Assembly (NCBI GenBank): GCA_009741485.1
Contig: CM019238.1
Span: 8,599,477 to 8,663,476, forward strand
Direction of reading: 5' to 3'
Length of the DNA stretch: 64,000 bases
Source: Malurus cyaneus samueli
Taxonomy: Eukaryota > Chordata > Aves > Passeriformes > Maluridae
Part shown: piece by piece, positions 1 to 14,130 of the stretch
Position numbering within the stretch: position 1 is the first letter of the stretch
Layout: every line of letters begins with the position of its first letter
Notes under the pieces: model-generated
What the model was told of the DNA's origin: nothing
Database searches by the model: none
Seen by the model: only the letters and a program-made list of their open reading frames with translations
Program-made: the position numbers and the translations under genes

Positions 1-3000
1 GGACGTGGCTGCCCTCTGATTCTCCCCAAGGTTACACAAGCTGGGACATTGCTAATGGACTGCCATGAAGAAAAAGTAGAGCTAAAATCATGTACTGTGT
101 AAAAGGATTGGAATTCTCCCTCTGACATCTTTAAGATACCATATTAATAATTCAGCTGAGTTTTAGTAGCCTTTTCAGCTGCAGCCCACTAATGACAAGC
201 TTGCTTTCTAATGTTTAGCGCCTGCTGCGCAAGTGGTACTTTTAACAAAATACATTTGCTGCAGGCTCTTTGACATGGCTTCACACTGAGATAAACACAA
301 TTAGCATCAGCTATTTAAAATGCTTTTCTCTTGTGCTTGTTTATAATTGGTCTTTTAAGATCTATTTTTATTATTAATTTTAAGGAATGTGTAACAGATT
401 TGATGGCACCGTGAGGGTGTGTTATTTAAGTGTTTTACTCTTGAGATATTCCTGGATCATCCTCTGTTTGTAATAGCATCTTCATGTACAAAGACTTAAG
501 ACTTGACCAGATTGGTCCTTCTTTTAACACGCTGTACTATAGAATGTATTGTAGCAGACCATGGAGAATGATCCAAAGGAGTGCAGGCAGGCTAGCTTAC
601 ATAGCATAAAAATTTCATTAGAAAGTATTTCCAGTGAATCCTATTTTGTGTGAAAAGTCTTATCTTTTCTATATGTCATATCAGAATGGCTTTTAGTAAA
701 AATAGCCTTACAAAGAATGTCTGCTGAGGGGTACTGTACTGAATATTCATAAGATCTGAGTGTGCGCTGAGATATTTTAGAATAAATATTTTTTTAGGTT
801 AAACTGGTTCAGAATATTACTATTAATCTTTACATCCTTTCAGGCAGCTGGTGTAAGGAAACCCTTGAATTAAACAAAAAATAGGAAAGAAAGAAACACC
901 GTCCTCAGTGAGACCACACACTCTCCAGCTCTCATTAAGATCAGTGGAAAGACTTTTTTTGACTTTGTTGAGAGTGGATCTTCTCTGCATGGTTTTGGAG
1001 GGGTAAAGAGAAGAACAAGCCTCAAAAAAAGACAAATGGCTGTCAGAGCCCTCAGGGATAGGTATCCTTTGTGCTTTTCTTTCCAGGCTGCCACCTCTGC
1101 TGACTGATTGAAATATCTGTACCCACTTTGCTGGCTTTTGGGAGGGGTTATTCTGAAAGCTCAGCCCTCGTGGCAGCATCAGAAGGAAACTGCTCCTTGC
1201 ATGTTGCTCAGTCTGTGCACTTGGGCAAGTGATGGCTATAATTTCTTTTTAATGGCTGGATTTGAGAAAGGCAGTGGGCTGAGTTGATAATAGGCAGGTC
1301 TTCATCGTAATAAATGAGCATAAATTGAGGCTGTTTAATGTAGTAATTGAACATTCTATATTTGCTTATCACGGCCTTTCAGCCCAATGGATTCTGTAGG
1401 TGTTTGAGAGCAGTTCTGATAAAGATTTATTCATGGATATAGTAAAATGCTCTGCCTAACCAATGCCACAGTTGTTGGCTGACTCTGTAGGGGCTGAGCA
1501 GAGCACTTAGGAGGAGCATATGTCTGAGAGTCAGGCCTGAGTCTGAGTCTGAGCCCCTGGAGACAGGAGGATTTGTTCCATCCTTGAGAACAAAACACTG
1601 TGGTCATCTGGCAGATTGTGCAGCATGGCAGGAGGGCTGACAGGACCTGGGAGGCTGCAAGCTGGAAGGCTTTTAGAAAAAAATCCTGCAAACTGTTGGG
1701 ACTGTTGAGATGGGTGAAATAAAAAAGGGTACGCCCAGGGCACACCACTGCAGAGATCAAATCTACAGCCATCACAGCTTGCTGGTTGCTCCAGTGCTGG
1801 TGACAGCATCCCAAATTATGCTTCCCTGAGGAGGCTTTCAGAACACTATGGATTTCCCCATAAATCAGACCAGGCCATACTTAATCCCCCCAAGGCAAGG
1901 CAAATGATGGATAGTTGGCTTGGCTTTCCTTTGGACGTTCTCTCTTGTGTCCTTTGCAGTAACTGAATTTGTTGGCGTTAGTTTGGAACTGTCCTAGTGG
2001 GATATGTAGCTCAGGAATGGGGGAGAAAACAGTATATTCTGGGGAGTGTATCAATGGTGGAAAGCACTGAGAATTGCTGGAGTGGAGAAAAGGCCCAAAG
2101 AGAAGGATATCCCACCTTCCTTCAGTGCATGGACAGGAAAGAGGGAAATCAATATGGTTTGGAACACTTTGTTTCATTTGTCATGCAGCAGTTTTTCTCC
2201 ACCAGGACTCCACTGCCTTTCTCTGGGTCATGACCACTGAGTCCTCAGTGCTGTGAAAATACCTGCATAGAAAACTAATCCCTTGGTTTGAACCCTGGAA
2301 TTATTTTGGTGCGTGCCTGCTTCTACCTCTGCTTTCATCCAGCTTTTTGAAAGTGAAAAATACATAGCTGAAACATCTCAGTTGCTGAATATTGTCATTA
2401 CTTGATTAATTTTAGTGACTTAATTTTGGAGGATTTATAGTAAAATATAGCACCCAGGCATATTTGTCTTCATTTATTAAACATGCACTGTTTTTGTTGC
2501 TCTCTAATGTGTTGCTGTGATGACATTAGTGGAATTGTCTCCTTTGTCCAGACAATGGAGAACACTGAGATTTCAGAAGAAAGGTCCTTTAAAAAATAAT
2601 TTGTTGGTATAACAAAACAAAGCATTAAAAATAATAAAATAAAACCTGTTTAGGAGTGTTACATAACAATCAGAACTGGTTTCTTTAAGAGATCTGGTTT
2701 TGTTCTAGTCAGGCTACTGAAATCCTACTTTCATTTGAACTCACATGTCTGGGATGTCTGTAACATTTAAATATTTATAGCTTTGAAGGTTCACCAGGTC
2801 TGTATTAAGCACAGGGGAAAATAAATACATTATGCAAAGGGTGATTAGTTTTATCACATAGTCTTCTATGGGGCAGCTGTTTATTTTCAGTGTTCATTTT
2901 CTTGGATCAGTCAGGTAGACAGCTGTTCTTTTAGGGCATTTTTGTTAATTTAAGTAACTTCTTTGAATTGCAAATCTGCCACCAAATTCACTTCTAAAAA

Positions 3001-6000
3001 TTCAGCCTCCAGCTCATAATTATATCATCAAAAAAAAATCTTTAGATCACTAATTCAAAAATATCTACTTGTCAGAGGTATTTCAAACAAACGCAAAGCA
3101 TACACACTCTAAATCATCTGATACATCAATGTCTATATGAAACTGAATATAAAATGTCCAGGTCCGCTAGGTTCCTCAAAGCACATAATATACGTTATGT
3201 ACATTCCCACAAGGCTACAGCCAGCCTGAAATACTGTTGTCTCATATATGTGACTTCATAAATGCTTGTTAACATCAACAGGCCATTGCAAAGACAGGAA
3301 TTTGCCAAGTGGGCAGTCTGTAATTAATCCTTCTATTTTTAAATTGTCTTGGACTTTTGCCTGACTCCAGAGTACTTGAGGAGAGTTATACAACAGGAAA
3401 GGAAAGTTCTGCAGAGCGGGCTGGCAACACACTGTTGTACAGTGCTTTTTGTGCACTGGAGCTGTCAGGAACAACTGCAGTGGGGAAGAACTTGCCAGTG
3501 CAGTCACCCATGGAGTCCTCAGTCTTAGAACAAACTCGCTGAAGTCAGTGTGTGACTATTCAGATACGCGCTTTGTATTCATGTTTGTGCTATAAATATT
3601 TGTTTCCCTTCAATTCATGTGAAAACACGGATCTCAGCTACCCTAGTTTTATGAGGGCATTACTGGAACATTGCTTCGGAGTTAATTCTTTGTATTGTAA
3701 AATGCTCAGCTACAGAAAATGCAATATTATTGCTCCAGCAGATGAATCATACTCAGCAGTGTAGACACTTATGCTGAAATTGCTGTCAGAAATTTATTGA
3801 CTGACATATTTTGACCATTCTGAACCAAACTGCAGTGTACTACCACAGCAAGCGCAAAATATTTTTTTATTTTGCTGTGAGCCAGGATTTGTTCCATTAT
3901 GAATTGATTGTTGACACAGTTTGTTCTGAAATATCCCCACCTGAGTGTCTGCTCCCAGCTCATCCATTCTGGAAGGCACGGTTTGGGACAGGGAGAACAC
4001 CGAGGGGTGGTTGGTTTAGAAGGGCAGATTTCTTGGTGCAGTTACAGCCAAACCAGGTGTAACACGAAGAACATGAGCTGGAGAAAAGCCAGACATGGGC
4101 AGTGATGTGAGAGTCCTCTGAGCTCATGGAAATACGCAAAGAGTCCCTCAGCAGCTCTTTAAATCAGAACAGGGAATGGGGTTTTATTCATTCATTTTAC
4201 AAAGTCTTTTTCTCATTCAGAGCTGTTACAGTTATATAAAGGTAGATTATCTCCACTGAAATTTTGGGAGTTGGCAAGAAGAACAGTGAGGTCTGAATCA
4301 AACGAAGTTTTGATTGTAAAAATAGGAAAGGAATAAGCTTTTAATATATTTGGTGATTGTAGTTTAATCTTATGTAATTAATAAACTTTAGGTGTTTGTT
4401 TGTTAGGACTGGAAACTTTTGGTAAGGCATACAAACATTCACTTGGATATTTGTCATTAATATGTGTCTACAAATACCAGTTTTAATTTTGAAATACTTG
4501 ACATATCAGAGCAAGTGAAGATATTATTGTGATGTAGGTACAAATGGTGTAACAGAAGCAGTAGATTGTTGTACCCACAGTTAATTGTTAGATTGTGACT
4601 ACTATATCTAGGTAATTAATATGCTAATTAGCTAGTTTAAAGATAAAAAGGGTATTAAAAGAATGCTATAAAGAGCTTGTATTTTTCTCTTGCTGTGCAA
4701 ACACGGCTCCCTGCAATAACTTAATGAGGAAATTTCAAAGGAACAAAACTAACAACAAATGAATTAGAAGCTTAAGTAAGTAATTACATGGTATTGGCAA
4801 GACCTTTCGGGTAGGGACTAGCATAAATATGTGTTTAGATTGTCATAAGAGCAAATAACAGAGAGAGTGGGAATACTAAATAAGAAAATCTGTTTATTTG
4901 TTTGAAATTTATTTTTCTCAAACAACCTAAGAACAATTTTAATTAAATGGTTATGATTGAAAGAAATTATTTATTGATAGCAATAGGACTGAAAATATTT
5001 CTAAGGTTGAAGGATGTAAGCTCTTTGAGGGAAGAGAGCAAAAATAGAAAGTGAATTCTTTTTTTCTTTCAGCCAGCCTTTAATATATTAGTAGAAAAGG
5101 GATTGGTGTTCAAAAACCACAACCTGTGTTTGTTCAGCATCCTGAATTTCAAATCTGTTCCGAGGGCTGATTTTGATCTTGCCTGCAAAATTAATAGAAA
5201 AGCTAAAGTGTGACACTGCAAGAGGAAAGACTCTTAAGCACAATGAAAATGTGCCTTAAACTGGGTCTGAGGATCCATTATGGGGAAAAATATGTTGTAG
5301 AAGGTTTCAGAACAAAATAAGGCAGATCTTTCTAGAGAGAGGATAAGAGAGAAGTGTAAAAAATCAAGAATTTGGGTGTTGGAAAAATGCTTTCAGAGCT
5401 TTAACTGCTTTATTAGTGTTAGAGTCTTGAAACACTTTTTCTCAGCTGGAGAAAGCCCATGTTTGAAGCCTTGTCTTGTCAGGAAGACACGCAGATTTAA
5501 ACTTGTCAAAATCATGACACTCTCCACACTAGAGAATGCAACTCGAACTACTCTGTACAGCCTCAGCTGACATCCATGCTTGAGAGAGACAAAACCATTG
5601 TCTATGAATCAGTTTAGTTCGTTACAAAGGGGTTTATTATTACAAAGCACTGTTATGATGAATGGAAGTATGCAATAAAACCTTCTGTTTTCTTTTGTAT
5701 TTATATAAACAATTCAACAGTAACAAAAAAATCTAACAGCTGCTAAATGAAAGCCAGAAGTTGGCTTAAAGAATCTGTAAATATTACTCTGAGAATAAAT
5801 AATATCAGTGGTAGAATTTATGATATGAAAAGATTGCTTTTTAAATATTAAGGTAAAGCATCTTGGACTTTTGATTCAAATTTAAGTCTTATCATATAAT
5901 AAATATTGAGGAGCAGCAAGAGTAATCTATTCATAGTCTTTCAATATTGATAACTGAGCTGCATTTGCATTAACAGTGAGCACTGAAATAATCTGAACAT

Positions 6001-8619
6001 CACACCTCTCCTCCAAACTCTGCGTCTCCTTGTTGCTCTCAGCAATTGAGAGCAGGGATGACTCTCTAAAAGGTGGAATTCTTTTTTAAAGTGTTGGAAT
6101 TATTTAGAATCCCTGGCACTCTGTGTCTAAAACTTGTGCAGTTCTATCTCTGAATATTTGGGCCTATAGAAGCACAGCAAAACTCTGGGCTGAAGTCACA
6201 TCTAAACTTAGTTAAGCTCAAGTGGATTAGGACGTCACTGCATAAACAGATTCTAACATGCAGCTGGAATGCATATCTGATTTGATAGGTCTTTTAGTTT
6301 GTTCCTGCTAGTAAGAAAATGTTTAAGATGAAGTATATATTTGTCATTTTTGCTAAGGAAATGAGGTTTATGTCTCAAATCGATCTGGGTTTTTTTTTCC
6401 CCTGGTGACTTTGAAACTATTTTGAAACACATTTCATGGAGAGAGAACTCACACAGGCAGTGAGTTCCTACAATGTGCCAATCCTCAAAGTAGTATAGCT
6501 ATCAGCTTTTGAGAGCTGGGTGGTGAGCCCTATATCAGCAGCCCTATATCTGTTTCCAATGAGGCTTTAATGTGTATGAGAGCTCTTTACTAAACACCAT
6601 CTCTTGCACCAGGAGAGAAATGAGATCAGTGGAGATATCTTTGGATGAGATGAGAGCTCATGTAAATGGTGTGTATGTATATATATGAACTCAAACATAT
6701 ATATTATAATGGGAGCTACAGCTGGCTTTATATCTGTACAGACAGTGAACTGTAGAACTGTCAAAAAGGAAATAAAGGGAATTCACAAGAATGGAACAGA
6801 CTCTGAAGCTTAGGAAAGAATATATTTAATGAAATACATCCACTTAAAAGGCAGCGTTACATAAAAGGTAAAATAGTCCAGGTTACAACTCTCAATAGCT
6901 TTGAACAAACTCAGACCTTTGCTACAGAGCCAAGTTAGTATGGCCCAGATGTGGCATTGGATAGGAAACAGCCTGGGGGAGAAGATTTCTTCTTTAATAA
7001 AGAATCATATTCTATGTGGGGTTTTATATGGATTTTTAAAAATTATATTATAATTTTCTTTATCATCCAATACTATCAATTTTAAATGGGTACATTTACA
7101 AGCTTTGGCCTAATATTATTATGAAGAATGAAGCTCTAGTTAAAGAGTGGCATTTTTATGTCACCCACAGGGTCTCTCTGGTTTGGGGTGTGTATCTAAA
7201 TCACCGGGTTTTAAAATACATCTGTATGATTTCAGCTATACTTGTGAATGACTGGCATGTCTTCAGTGAAAGATCTCTTGTCCCCAGTGGTGGTTAAAGT
7301 CAGAGCTGTCGTCTTTGAATTATTTTATTTCATGAGCTTTTAATCATACCCCAAGGACATGTCAAGCTCTCACATGCTCTTTCTTTCAAGTATATTTTTT
7401 CACAAACACAGGCTATGGAGGAGATATTGTCATTTCTTGTCTTGTTCCACTCCAAGCACATATTCATCGTGGTAGGGTAAACTTATAACAAATCTAATAT
7501 CAGTAATTTGCAATTTGGTGATGTATGGCACGCTTTCAAATGCTGAAATTTTTGGTGGTTGTAAAACAACAGCTAAAGCAGTAAAGAACCTGTTGGCAGT
7601 AAATCAAGCAATGCAGTCACTCTCTAAATAAATGCTCAGTTTGTTAGTTAGATGGAGTTAGTTGCCCTCAAAAATACCTTTTTGATATTTCTGTGAATGT
7701 AAATTAATGTGAAGACATTGTGAGGTTTGTTCACCACTTTATTGAATTTTCTATGCCTGAAGCCTCAATTAGTATATTTATAGTGAAGCTATTCAACAAT
7801 TTTGTTGGGTTTTTTTTCAATTCTTGTTCACATGGATCTCAACCGGAGCGTTCCTGTGTCTTGTGTATCGCACAGCATCTGAATGTCCCAAGGGTTCACA
7901 TATTTTCAGAGGGCACCTAACAGCTGGTCTGTCCTGCTTTTACTGCTCAGGATAAGATATTGTCCTGTTTCTGGCAGGCTTTGCTACAAAACTGTAATGA
8001 TGTCTATTGTGATTGTTGTTATTTTTATATTTGTTATTTTATGGCTTCATAGGTGAATAAATATTAGGCAGGGACTCAGTACCTGACTCGCATTTAGAAC
8101 ACCAGGCTCTGAAATTGCCTCCTGTGAAACTTCAGTAATATCTTTGAATGGCTGTGTATTGAAAGACTGACTTAAATGTTTCTTTGTGCTAAAGGGAACA
8201 GTGCTGCTCAGAGAGCTTGCAGTTTGCAAGGCATTTTTGAAATGAACGCAGGGAAATATAGTAGCTGTATTTAAAATTATTTATTGATGAAGAAGTGAAA
8301 GAGTGATATTTGAACCAAGAACTGCTTTCAGGTAGAAATAGCCTGTTTTCCCCTTAAGCTCATTTCTGAATTTCAGGAGAAAAGACAGTCTTATAAACCT
8401 CTAAAAACATCTGAGGCTGAACTCCCGGTGCTGAGCATTGTTGCTTTTTGTCTGTGGTACGTTGGAAATCCACCGATGTGTCCTGAGCCGTGTGGTAGGA
8501 CTTCAGCTGACAGTGTAGCCTGCTTCATCTACTTGGTGATATAAAATTCCCAGTTCTCATGGCAGCCTTCATTTAGGTGTGTTCACACTTAATGAAGTGA
8601 AACCATCTGTCTCCTCTGG
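1..8619. other. Non-coding AT-rich stretch, nothing assigned
   Basis: I see no gene, RNA gene or recognisable transposon here. All open frames are under about 130 codons, overlap frames on the opposite strand, and lack paired splice sites or family motifs. Small landmarks are a (TGAGTC)-like run near 1538-1554, an AT microsatellite-like stretch at 6660-6710, and A/T homopolymers under 10 bases. The stretch could be intergenic or intronic. Conserved regulatory elements cannot be recognised without alignment to other birds. Confidence 0.6.
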
Positions 8620-9060
8620 GTTATCTTGCAGGCTGAGGCACGGAGGGCACACCTGGGTGGCAGGAAAGGTCTTGCTAACTCAGGAGAGATTCGAAACAGT
8701 GGAGAGCATGATGCAGACAGGGAGCTGAATGGCTGTGCTCAGATCTGCCTGAATGGAGAGGTTACACCGTGCCTCAGCGAGCTCTGCTCTGGCTCTGGCA
8801 CAGCCTCTGCTCGTCTGTGCCGCGATCCCTGCGCTTCTGGGACAGCATCGTGGGGCAGATGGGCACCGTGCACACAGATCTAATCTTGTCATCGCAGGCT
8901 TTGTTGACACAGTCTCCATGCCGTGCATGGAAACTGCCTCTGCTTTCCCTCTGCAGCAGATTTGCAAGCAGACTGTCACATACACATTGTTGTGCCTTTA
9001 GCTAATCGGTTCTGGAAAGGAAATGATGTACCAGATAATCTGAGCGTGGATCGTTCTATA
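8620..9060. other. GC/CpG-rich patch of unknown origin
   Basis: This patch stands out from its AT-rich surroundings by many CpGs packed into about 300 bases, densest at 8765-8930, where CpG-containing words such as gcgag, gccgcg and tgcgc cluster. Open frames exist on both strands: about 85 codons on + from 8626 and about 101 codons on - ending at 8680. Neither resembles a family I know. An acceptor-like site (cttgcag) ends at about 8630, but no convincing donor pairs with it. It could be an unrecognised exon, a small CpG island or promoter, or GC-rich sequence of transposon origin. I cannot choose between these. Confidence 0.35.
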
Positions 9061-10455
9061 CAATCATCATCTTGACCACAAATTCCCTCTTCATTCTAAG
9101 AAAAGCTTCCCATGCAATACTTGGGAAGACAGTTGGGTAAATTTGTTCTCCAGAAAAGAAAGTCTAATGAAAAATATTGTTGTCATAGTCACAGACATGA
9201 GTCTAGTCTTCGAAACCCACACAGCATCCTGCAGTCCTCAATTAACAAACAATAAAAAAATAAATTCAATACCCATACAAACTGTCATCACGCAAGGAGC
9301 TTTTGTAAGTATATACAGTTTGAAATGCCACCTTCTGAGTAGGCTTTAGATATATTTGCCACATTAAATAATAGCAATTTGTGTAATTGAACACACTTAA
9401 TGATAACTAGTTCCCAACCTCAGAATGTCTGCTGAATTCCAGTGGCCTAGTATGACTGAGGTCATGGTACATAAATCTGATTGTAATCCCAAATTAAACG
9501 TGAATATACTTGTTGTGCAATAAGAGCAAAGTAAAAAAAAATAAACACAGCCTGCTCCCCAATGCAGCTTTGAGAGCCTGGAAAATTATAGTTCTATCAG
9601 TCAGATTAGTTATGTGGGCAGCTATTCCTGGTCCATTGAAATAATTGTATTAATGCCATGTGCTATATGAGAATCTGGTCCTGTGGTCCCTTGAAATACA
9701 AAGCAGAATTCTCTGACAAACATTTTAGAGATATTCTGTAATGGACCTGAGATTTTTTGTACTGTCTGTCTGAATAAAAATTACTAATGCAAAAATATCC
9801 TACTTGCAGAAATAAGCAAGTTGCTCACACTCTGGATTGCTTTATTTTTTTGGTTATTTAGTTCTCACTTGCCCAATACTACAATTTATAACCTCTGACT
9901 CTCTAAAAAATTGCTTTTATTGTTTACTTTTATGGAGGTTTTCATGTGTAGAGCCCTTTCCAATCTTGGGAGAAATGAAATTTCGTTCGGTCCTTTTGTC
10001 TTGAAGCATGAATTATTTAGCATTATGACTTGGTTGCATTTGAGTCATATTGCTGTATAATGGTTGTAGCCTGTCACGTTCATGGGGCAAAAAACAGTCT
10101 GAAAAAAACAGTATTTTGAATGTTATACAACAATTGAAAGATTCTTAGGTTTTACACAAGAAAATGCTTGTTGAACTTAAAGCTTAAATCAAGTAAATTC
10201 TGATGTTACCAGTCTTCTCTAGATGAGAACTAACCCCTCCAGCACTTGTTAACAGCTGCACACACCTCCCTGAAATGTTCTGTTAATGATTTTATTTCCA
10301 ACAATATGGTTTGACTAACAGGTTGGATACCTGTTGAAATCAAATACAAAGAATTATGGTAAAAGCTGCCTAAAACAGAATACATGAATTCACTCTGTCT
10401 GTTAGTAAAATTATATTATTAATGGTTTGGTTTGTTTTTTTTTTTCTTTCCACAG
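9061..10455. other. Non-coding stretch upstream of candidate exon
   Basis: No gene is recognised. A strong isolated donor-like site (gtaagtat) starts at 9305 but has no good partner acceptor. The last 30 bases (10,425-10,455) form a T-rich tract ending in cacag, which serves as the polypyrimidine tract and acceptor of the candidate exon that follows. Confidence 0.5.
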
Positions 10456-10560
10456 GATTCGAGACTCCAATTAAATCTGTGTTTGGGCCATTGCTTTGCC
10501 TGCCAGTACTTAATCTTTTTCGAAAGCCTCATCACTTATCTAAAACAAAAGAAGAACGAG
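10456..10560 (+). CDS. Candidate internal coding exon, gene not recognised (105 nt)
   Basis: This interval is bounded by a very good acceptor (about 13 T followed by ctttccacag) and a strong donor (gag|gtaagg). It contains three CpGs although the flanks are CpG-poor. Two frames are open throughout. Phase 1 gives 34 residues starting FETPIKSVFGP and ending in a basic stretch, KTKEER. Phase 0 gives 35 residues starting DSRLQLN and ending KQKKNE. The third frame has a stop. The phase-1 peptide, with a hydrophobic core followed by a basic tail, looks more natural by composition, but phase 0 would match the later candidate at 40,150. The exon boundaries are visible in the sequence, while coding status and frame are inferred. 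I do not recognise the protein. It could also be a non-coding RNA exon or a cryptic splice pair. Confidence 0.5.
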
Positions 10561-12524
10561 GTAAGGAGAAAAAGTAATGAAATGCAGTATAGCACATCTG
10601 TCAAAGGAATGGAGAATAGCTTTTAAAAAAATCCAGGATCAATGACATTAACAAATTATTTGTTGAGCACTAAATGTGTTCATGTTGAGCATCTTAATTC
10701 AAAGGAATCTGGAACTATTATAGATTCTCAGGAATCTGTAGTTGCACTGTGTCCTTGCACACCCTGAGGGTTTGTTTGTTTGTTTGTGTTTAAGAGATTT
10801 GATGTTGATGTATCTGCAGGATGCAAATGACTGATAGGAACAGTTCCTAAGTGCACCTCTGTGTACTGTGGAGCCCTTTGTACGATTGTTTGACATCTTG
10901 ATACTGAACTGTTGAATATAATTAACATTTCTGAAGTTATTTAAAATTCACTTTTGGGCCAGTATTGTTTTCTTCTTCAAATGTGCATAATGCTAAAGTG
11001 GGTACTGTATGAAAAGACTTCACCTGTTTCAGCACTTAGAGCTTTACTACCCCTGGCTGCTGATAATAGATCTTTCCAAAATACCTGGAACTGACTTTTG
11101 CTATGTCACTTAGGATTGCAATAACATACCATGAGGCAGGCATAACTAGAGGTGACGGGGAAGAGTAGTAAACTGATTTAGCCTTGACAGGATAAGGATG
11201 TAAGGCAGCTATGGTTTGAAAATATAAGCTTTTCCTGAGTTGCAAAAGTACAGCCTGCAGTGACCACCCCTGCAGCCACTGCTGACATGCACAAGAAACA
11301 ATATTGGGATCTCAGGTTTTGTTGGTTTTTCCTTTTTTTTTTTTTTTCCGCTCATTTTTTTCTGCAGTCTCAGATCCCTTCCAAGGGTCAAGTTCAAACT
11401 AATATTAGCTAGTGCAGAACAGGCTCAGTGGCTCCTTAATATGCTTTCACCTCAGGGTCCTTATATGAAAACCAGCAGGTTAGAAAGTTTGTCGGCCTCT
11501 CACCTTTTCAACATAAAATATCATGTATTTGGTTTGAGAGTGCTAGGCATGCATCTTCTCTAGGGCCTCTCTCAAGGATGCTATTTATAGTTTTGTTTTT
11601 CAGGCTGTGTAAATGGTGTTATTAAGTAGCTGGGAAAAAATGTTTAACCATCAGACTGTGGAAAGCCATAGGCCAGGCAGAAATGGTCATTGGTATTTGT
11701 CACCCAAGCACTTGTGTTCCTGAGGGGAGTTCCACCTCCAGATCCAGAGCTGATGATGTACACAGCTCAACTGATACAAGCATTCCTGAAATAGTTTCTA
11801 AAATTTCTGTTAGAAATTACTGTTGCATGTGTAGCTTGTTGGATTTACTATGTAAATCCTTTAGGTTTGCCAAATAACTTCCAGGTTTCTGAATCCTGTC
11901 TTGCTGTAACTGTGTCTTTACACTCTCATAGACCATATCTTATGCTGTGATTGTATAAATTACTGTTAGCTTGTACAATCAGGAATGTCCTTAAGCACAT
12001 GAAACAGCTGTCAACATGTGGCTCCTCACCACTGCAAAGTCTTGCCAGTGTTACAGGCCTTCAAGATGAAATGTGGTTTCCTGGACAATTTGTGTAATGG
12101 ATCTTTGGGGTATTCCTACTTTCAAGACACACGTGGATTTATCTGCTGTAAAAGATACAGCATGCTTTGCAGTTTCTGCCCTAGATATAGCACCATTTAA
12201 AATGCTCAATGTTACATCCATACAGTGGACAGTTTGCTCTGAGGATCTTAAACATTCATTTCTACTGGTTCCCATACCAGAGGTTCTCTATTAATATTGC
12301 TGTTGTGAAACAGGAGAGTGACTGCTGGGAATCTCCAGGCAATCAATGAAAAATGCTTGGCAAAAACACCGTCCTTTTCGCTTTCATTAAAGGTAGTGAA
12401 AGCAATTTGCAAACATTAATAACACATTACAGTAACCTCCTGAATCTCTGTGAGCATTCAGTTCTAGAAAATCTAACCTAAGATAAAAACAGGTAACAGC
12501 TAACAGTTTCCACACTCTGGACTT

Positions 12525-12552
12525 TTTGAAGCTAATCCTTTGAAGCTAATCT
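12525..12552. repeat. Short tandem duplication, 14-base unit
   Basis: The unit tttgaagctaatcc occurs twice in direct succession, with the second copy differing only in its last base. It is probably a replication-slippage product with no visible function. Confidence 0.7.
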
Positions 12553-13418
12553 TTGATTCCTCCATCAGGGCTCTGGTCTGTATTAAACTTTTTAATTGGT
12601 TGACATAAATTTTGAAGACAAAAACACTATCAACACCACTTCCAAATAGCAGCCTTCACCTTGCTGGTGTACAGAAACTTTCTTAGAATGATTGTGTTCA
12701 ATGTTCAATTGGTTTTCCACTGTTGGAAGTTTAGACCCAGTTGCAAATTAGCAATAAGGAGGAACAGTCAGCAATTCAAATGTCAAACAGCAAAGTCTTC
12801 GCTGAGTTTGACAGGCTTTTAATTATTTTTTTCTTTCTTCCTTTCTCCTCTATTACTCCATAAATTGCTTAAGTTTTACACTGTATTCTGTATGTTAACA
12901 TAAATCTGTTGATTCTAATTTACTACTCCTAACCAAGATGGCTTAATGTAGGGTAGTAATTACTGAATTATCCAGTGTCAGAATGTGCTTGCCAAATTAT
13001 TATGCTCATGTCTCATCAACTTGTCTCACTGGAATGGAACCTCATTCCAAGTTTCCCTCCACAATCCATTAACAATTTCCTTCATAGTAGTTCCAAGACA
13101 TGACTACAGAATCAGTGTATGTCACAGAGATAGCAAAGGAGAGAATAGTGCACTTTATTCCTTAATCTTTTGTGTAATAAAATCTCATTTTGATATCAAT
13201 GGAAATCTATGATGCAGAGGTGATATTTTTCATATTGTCTGGTACTATAAATCACATTTAAATGTACACTACCATTTGAATTGTGATGTCCTGAACTCTC
13301 CTTGTTTCTACTTATAATATCAAAACCTAGTTTTAAAAGATAGGATTAAAGCGCTTGGAGAAAATTTGAATTATCAAGCAGCGAAATGCCATTATTTTTT
13401 TAATCATGTACATTAAAT

Positions 13419-13434
13419 AAAAAAAAAAAAAAAA
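13419..13434. repeat. A16 homopolymer
   Basis: A simple run of 16 A preceded by cattaaat. No polyadenylation signal plus gene-like sequence lies upstream, so a retrocopy tail is not supported. Confidence 0.8.
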
Positions 13435-14104
13435 GGAGTTGCTATAGAATTCCAGCAATGCAATTTTTCAGTAATGCACCATGGAGACAGTTTCTTGCAA
13501 TATTCCAGAGTTCTGTCCTTTAAGATAAATGTATTTTTATGCAGCTCCAATTATTTTACAATCTTTAAAGTATCATTTTACAAATCACTGATGTATTCAG
13601 TTGGCTTAATCATCTATCTGCATTTAGTCTTGAAAAAACACATGAGGTAGAGATGTTTCTTGCTTCTTCCAACATCTGTAAACCACTGAATCAGTAACAG
13701 GAAAGAGAGAATGAATAATTCAAAAGATTGATGCTGACCAAAGACCAGAGATACTTACAGTATTATTGTATTTTTGGTTTTCTGCCTGTAGGCCATAATT
13801 TTATGGATAAAACATTTTTTGGAGTAAATAAAGCTGATCACTATATATCATAAATAACAGCATGTGCTTTTGCTAGCATTGGAAGGATTGTGAGTACCTT
13901 CTGTGATATATTTTGCTAGCATCAAAAAGGCAGTAAGTGATTAAATATATATCTTCTGCCTGACACATTTCACTTATACATCCACAAAAGTAATCATATC
14001 CTGTTCTTTTTGTCTGGCTGTTAATGCTTTCCAGCAGAAGGGAAGCCTGTGACACCAAGCAGCAGCTTCAGAGAATGTGAATGCTGCTGGAGCTGAACAT
14101 TTTG

Positions 14105-14130
14105 GTGCTGGTTTAGAATAAAACCAGCAC
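14105..14130. repeat. Perfect 10-bp inverted repeat (hairpin)
   Basis: The arm gtgctggttt (14,105-14,114) is followed by a 6-base loop and the exact complement aaaccagcac (14,121-14,130). It could form a stable stem in RNA from either strand. The stem is too short on its own for a microRNA precursor, and the flanks do not clearly extend it. Confidence 0.6.

Noticed and set aside
9143..9304. Exon ending at the donor-like site 9,305
   Set aside because: The candidate acceptor (ttctccag) has a poor pyrimidine tract and the content is AT-rich with no coding signal.
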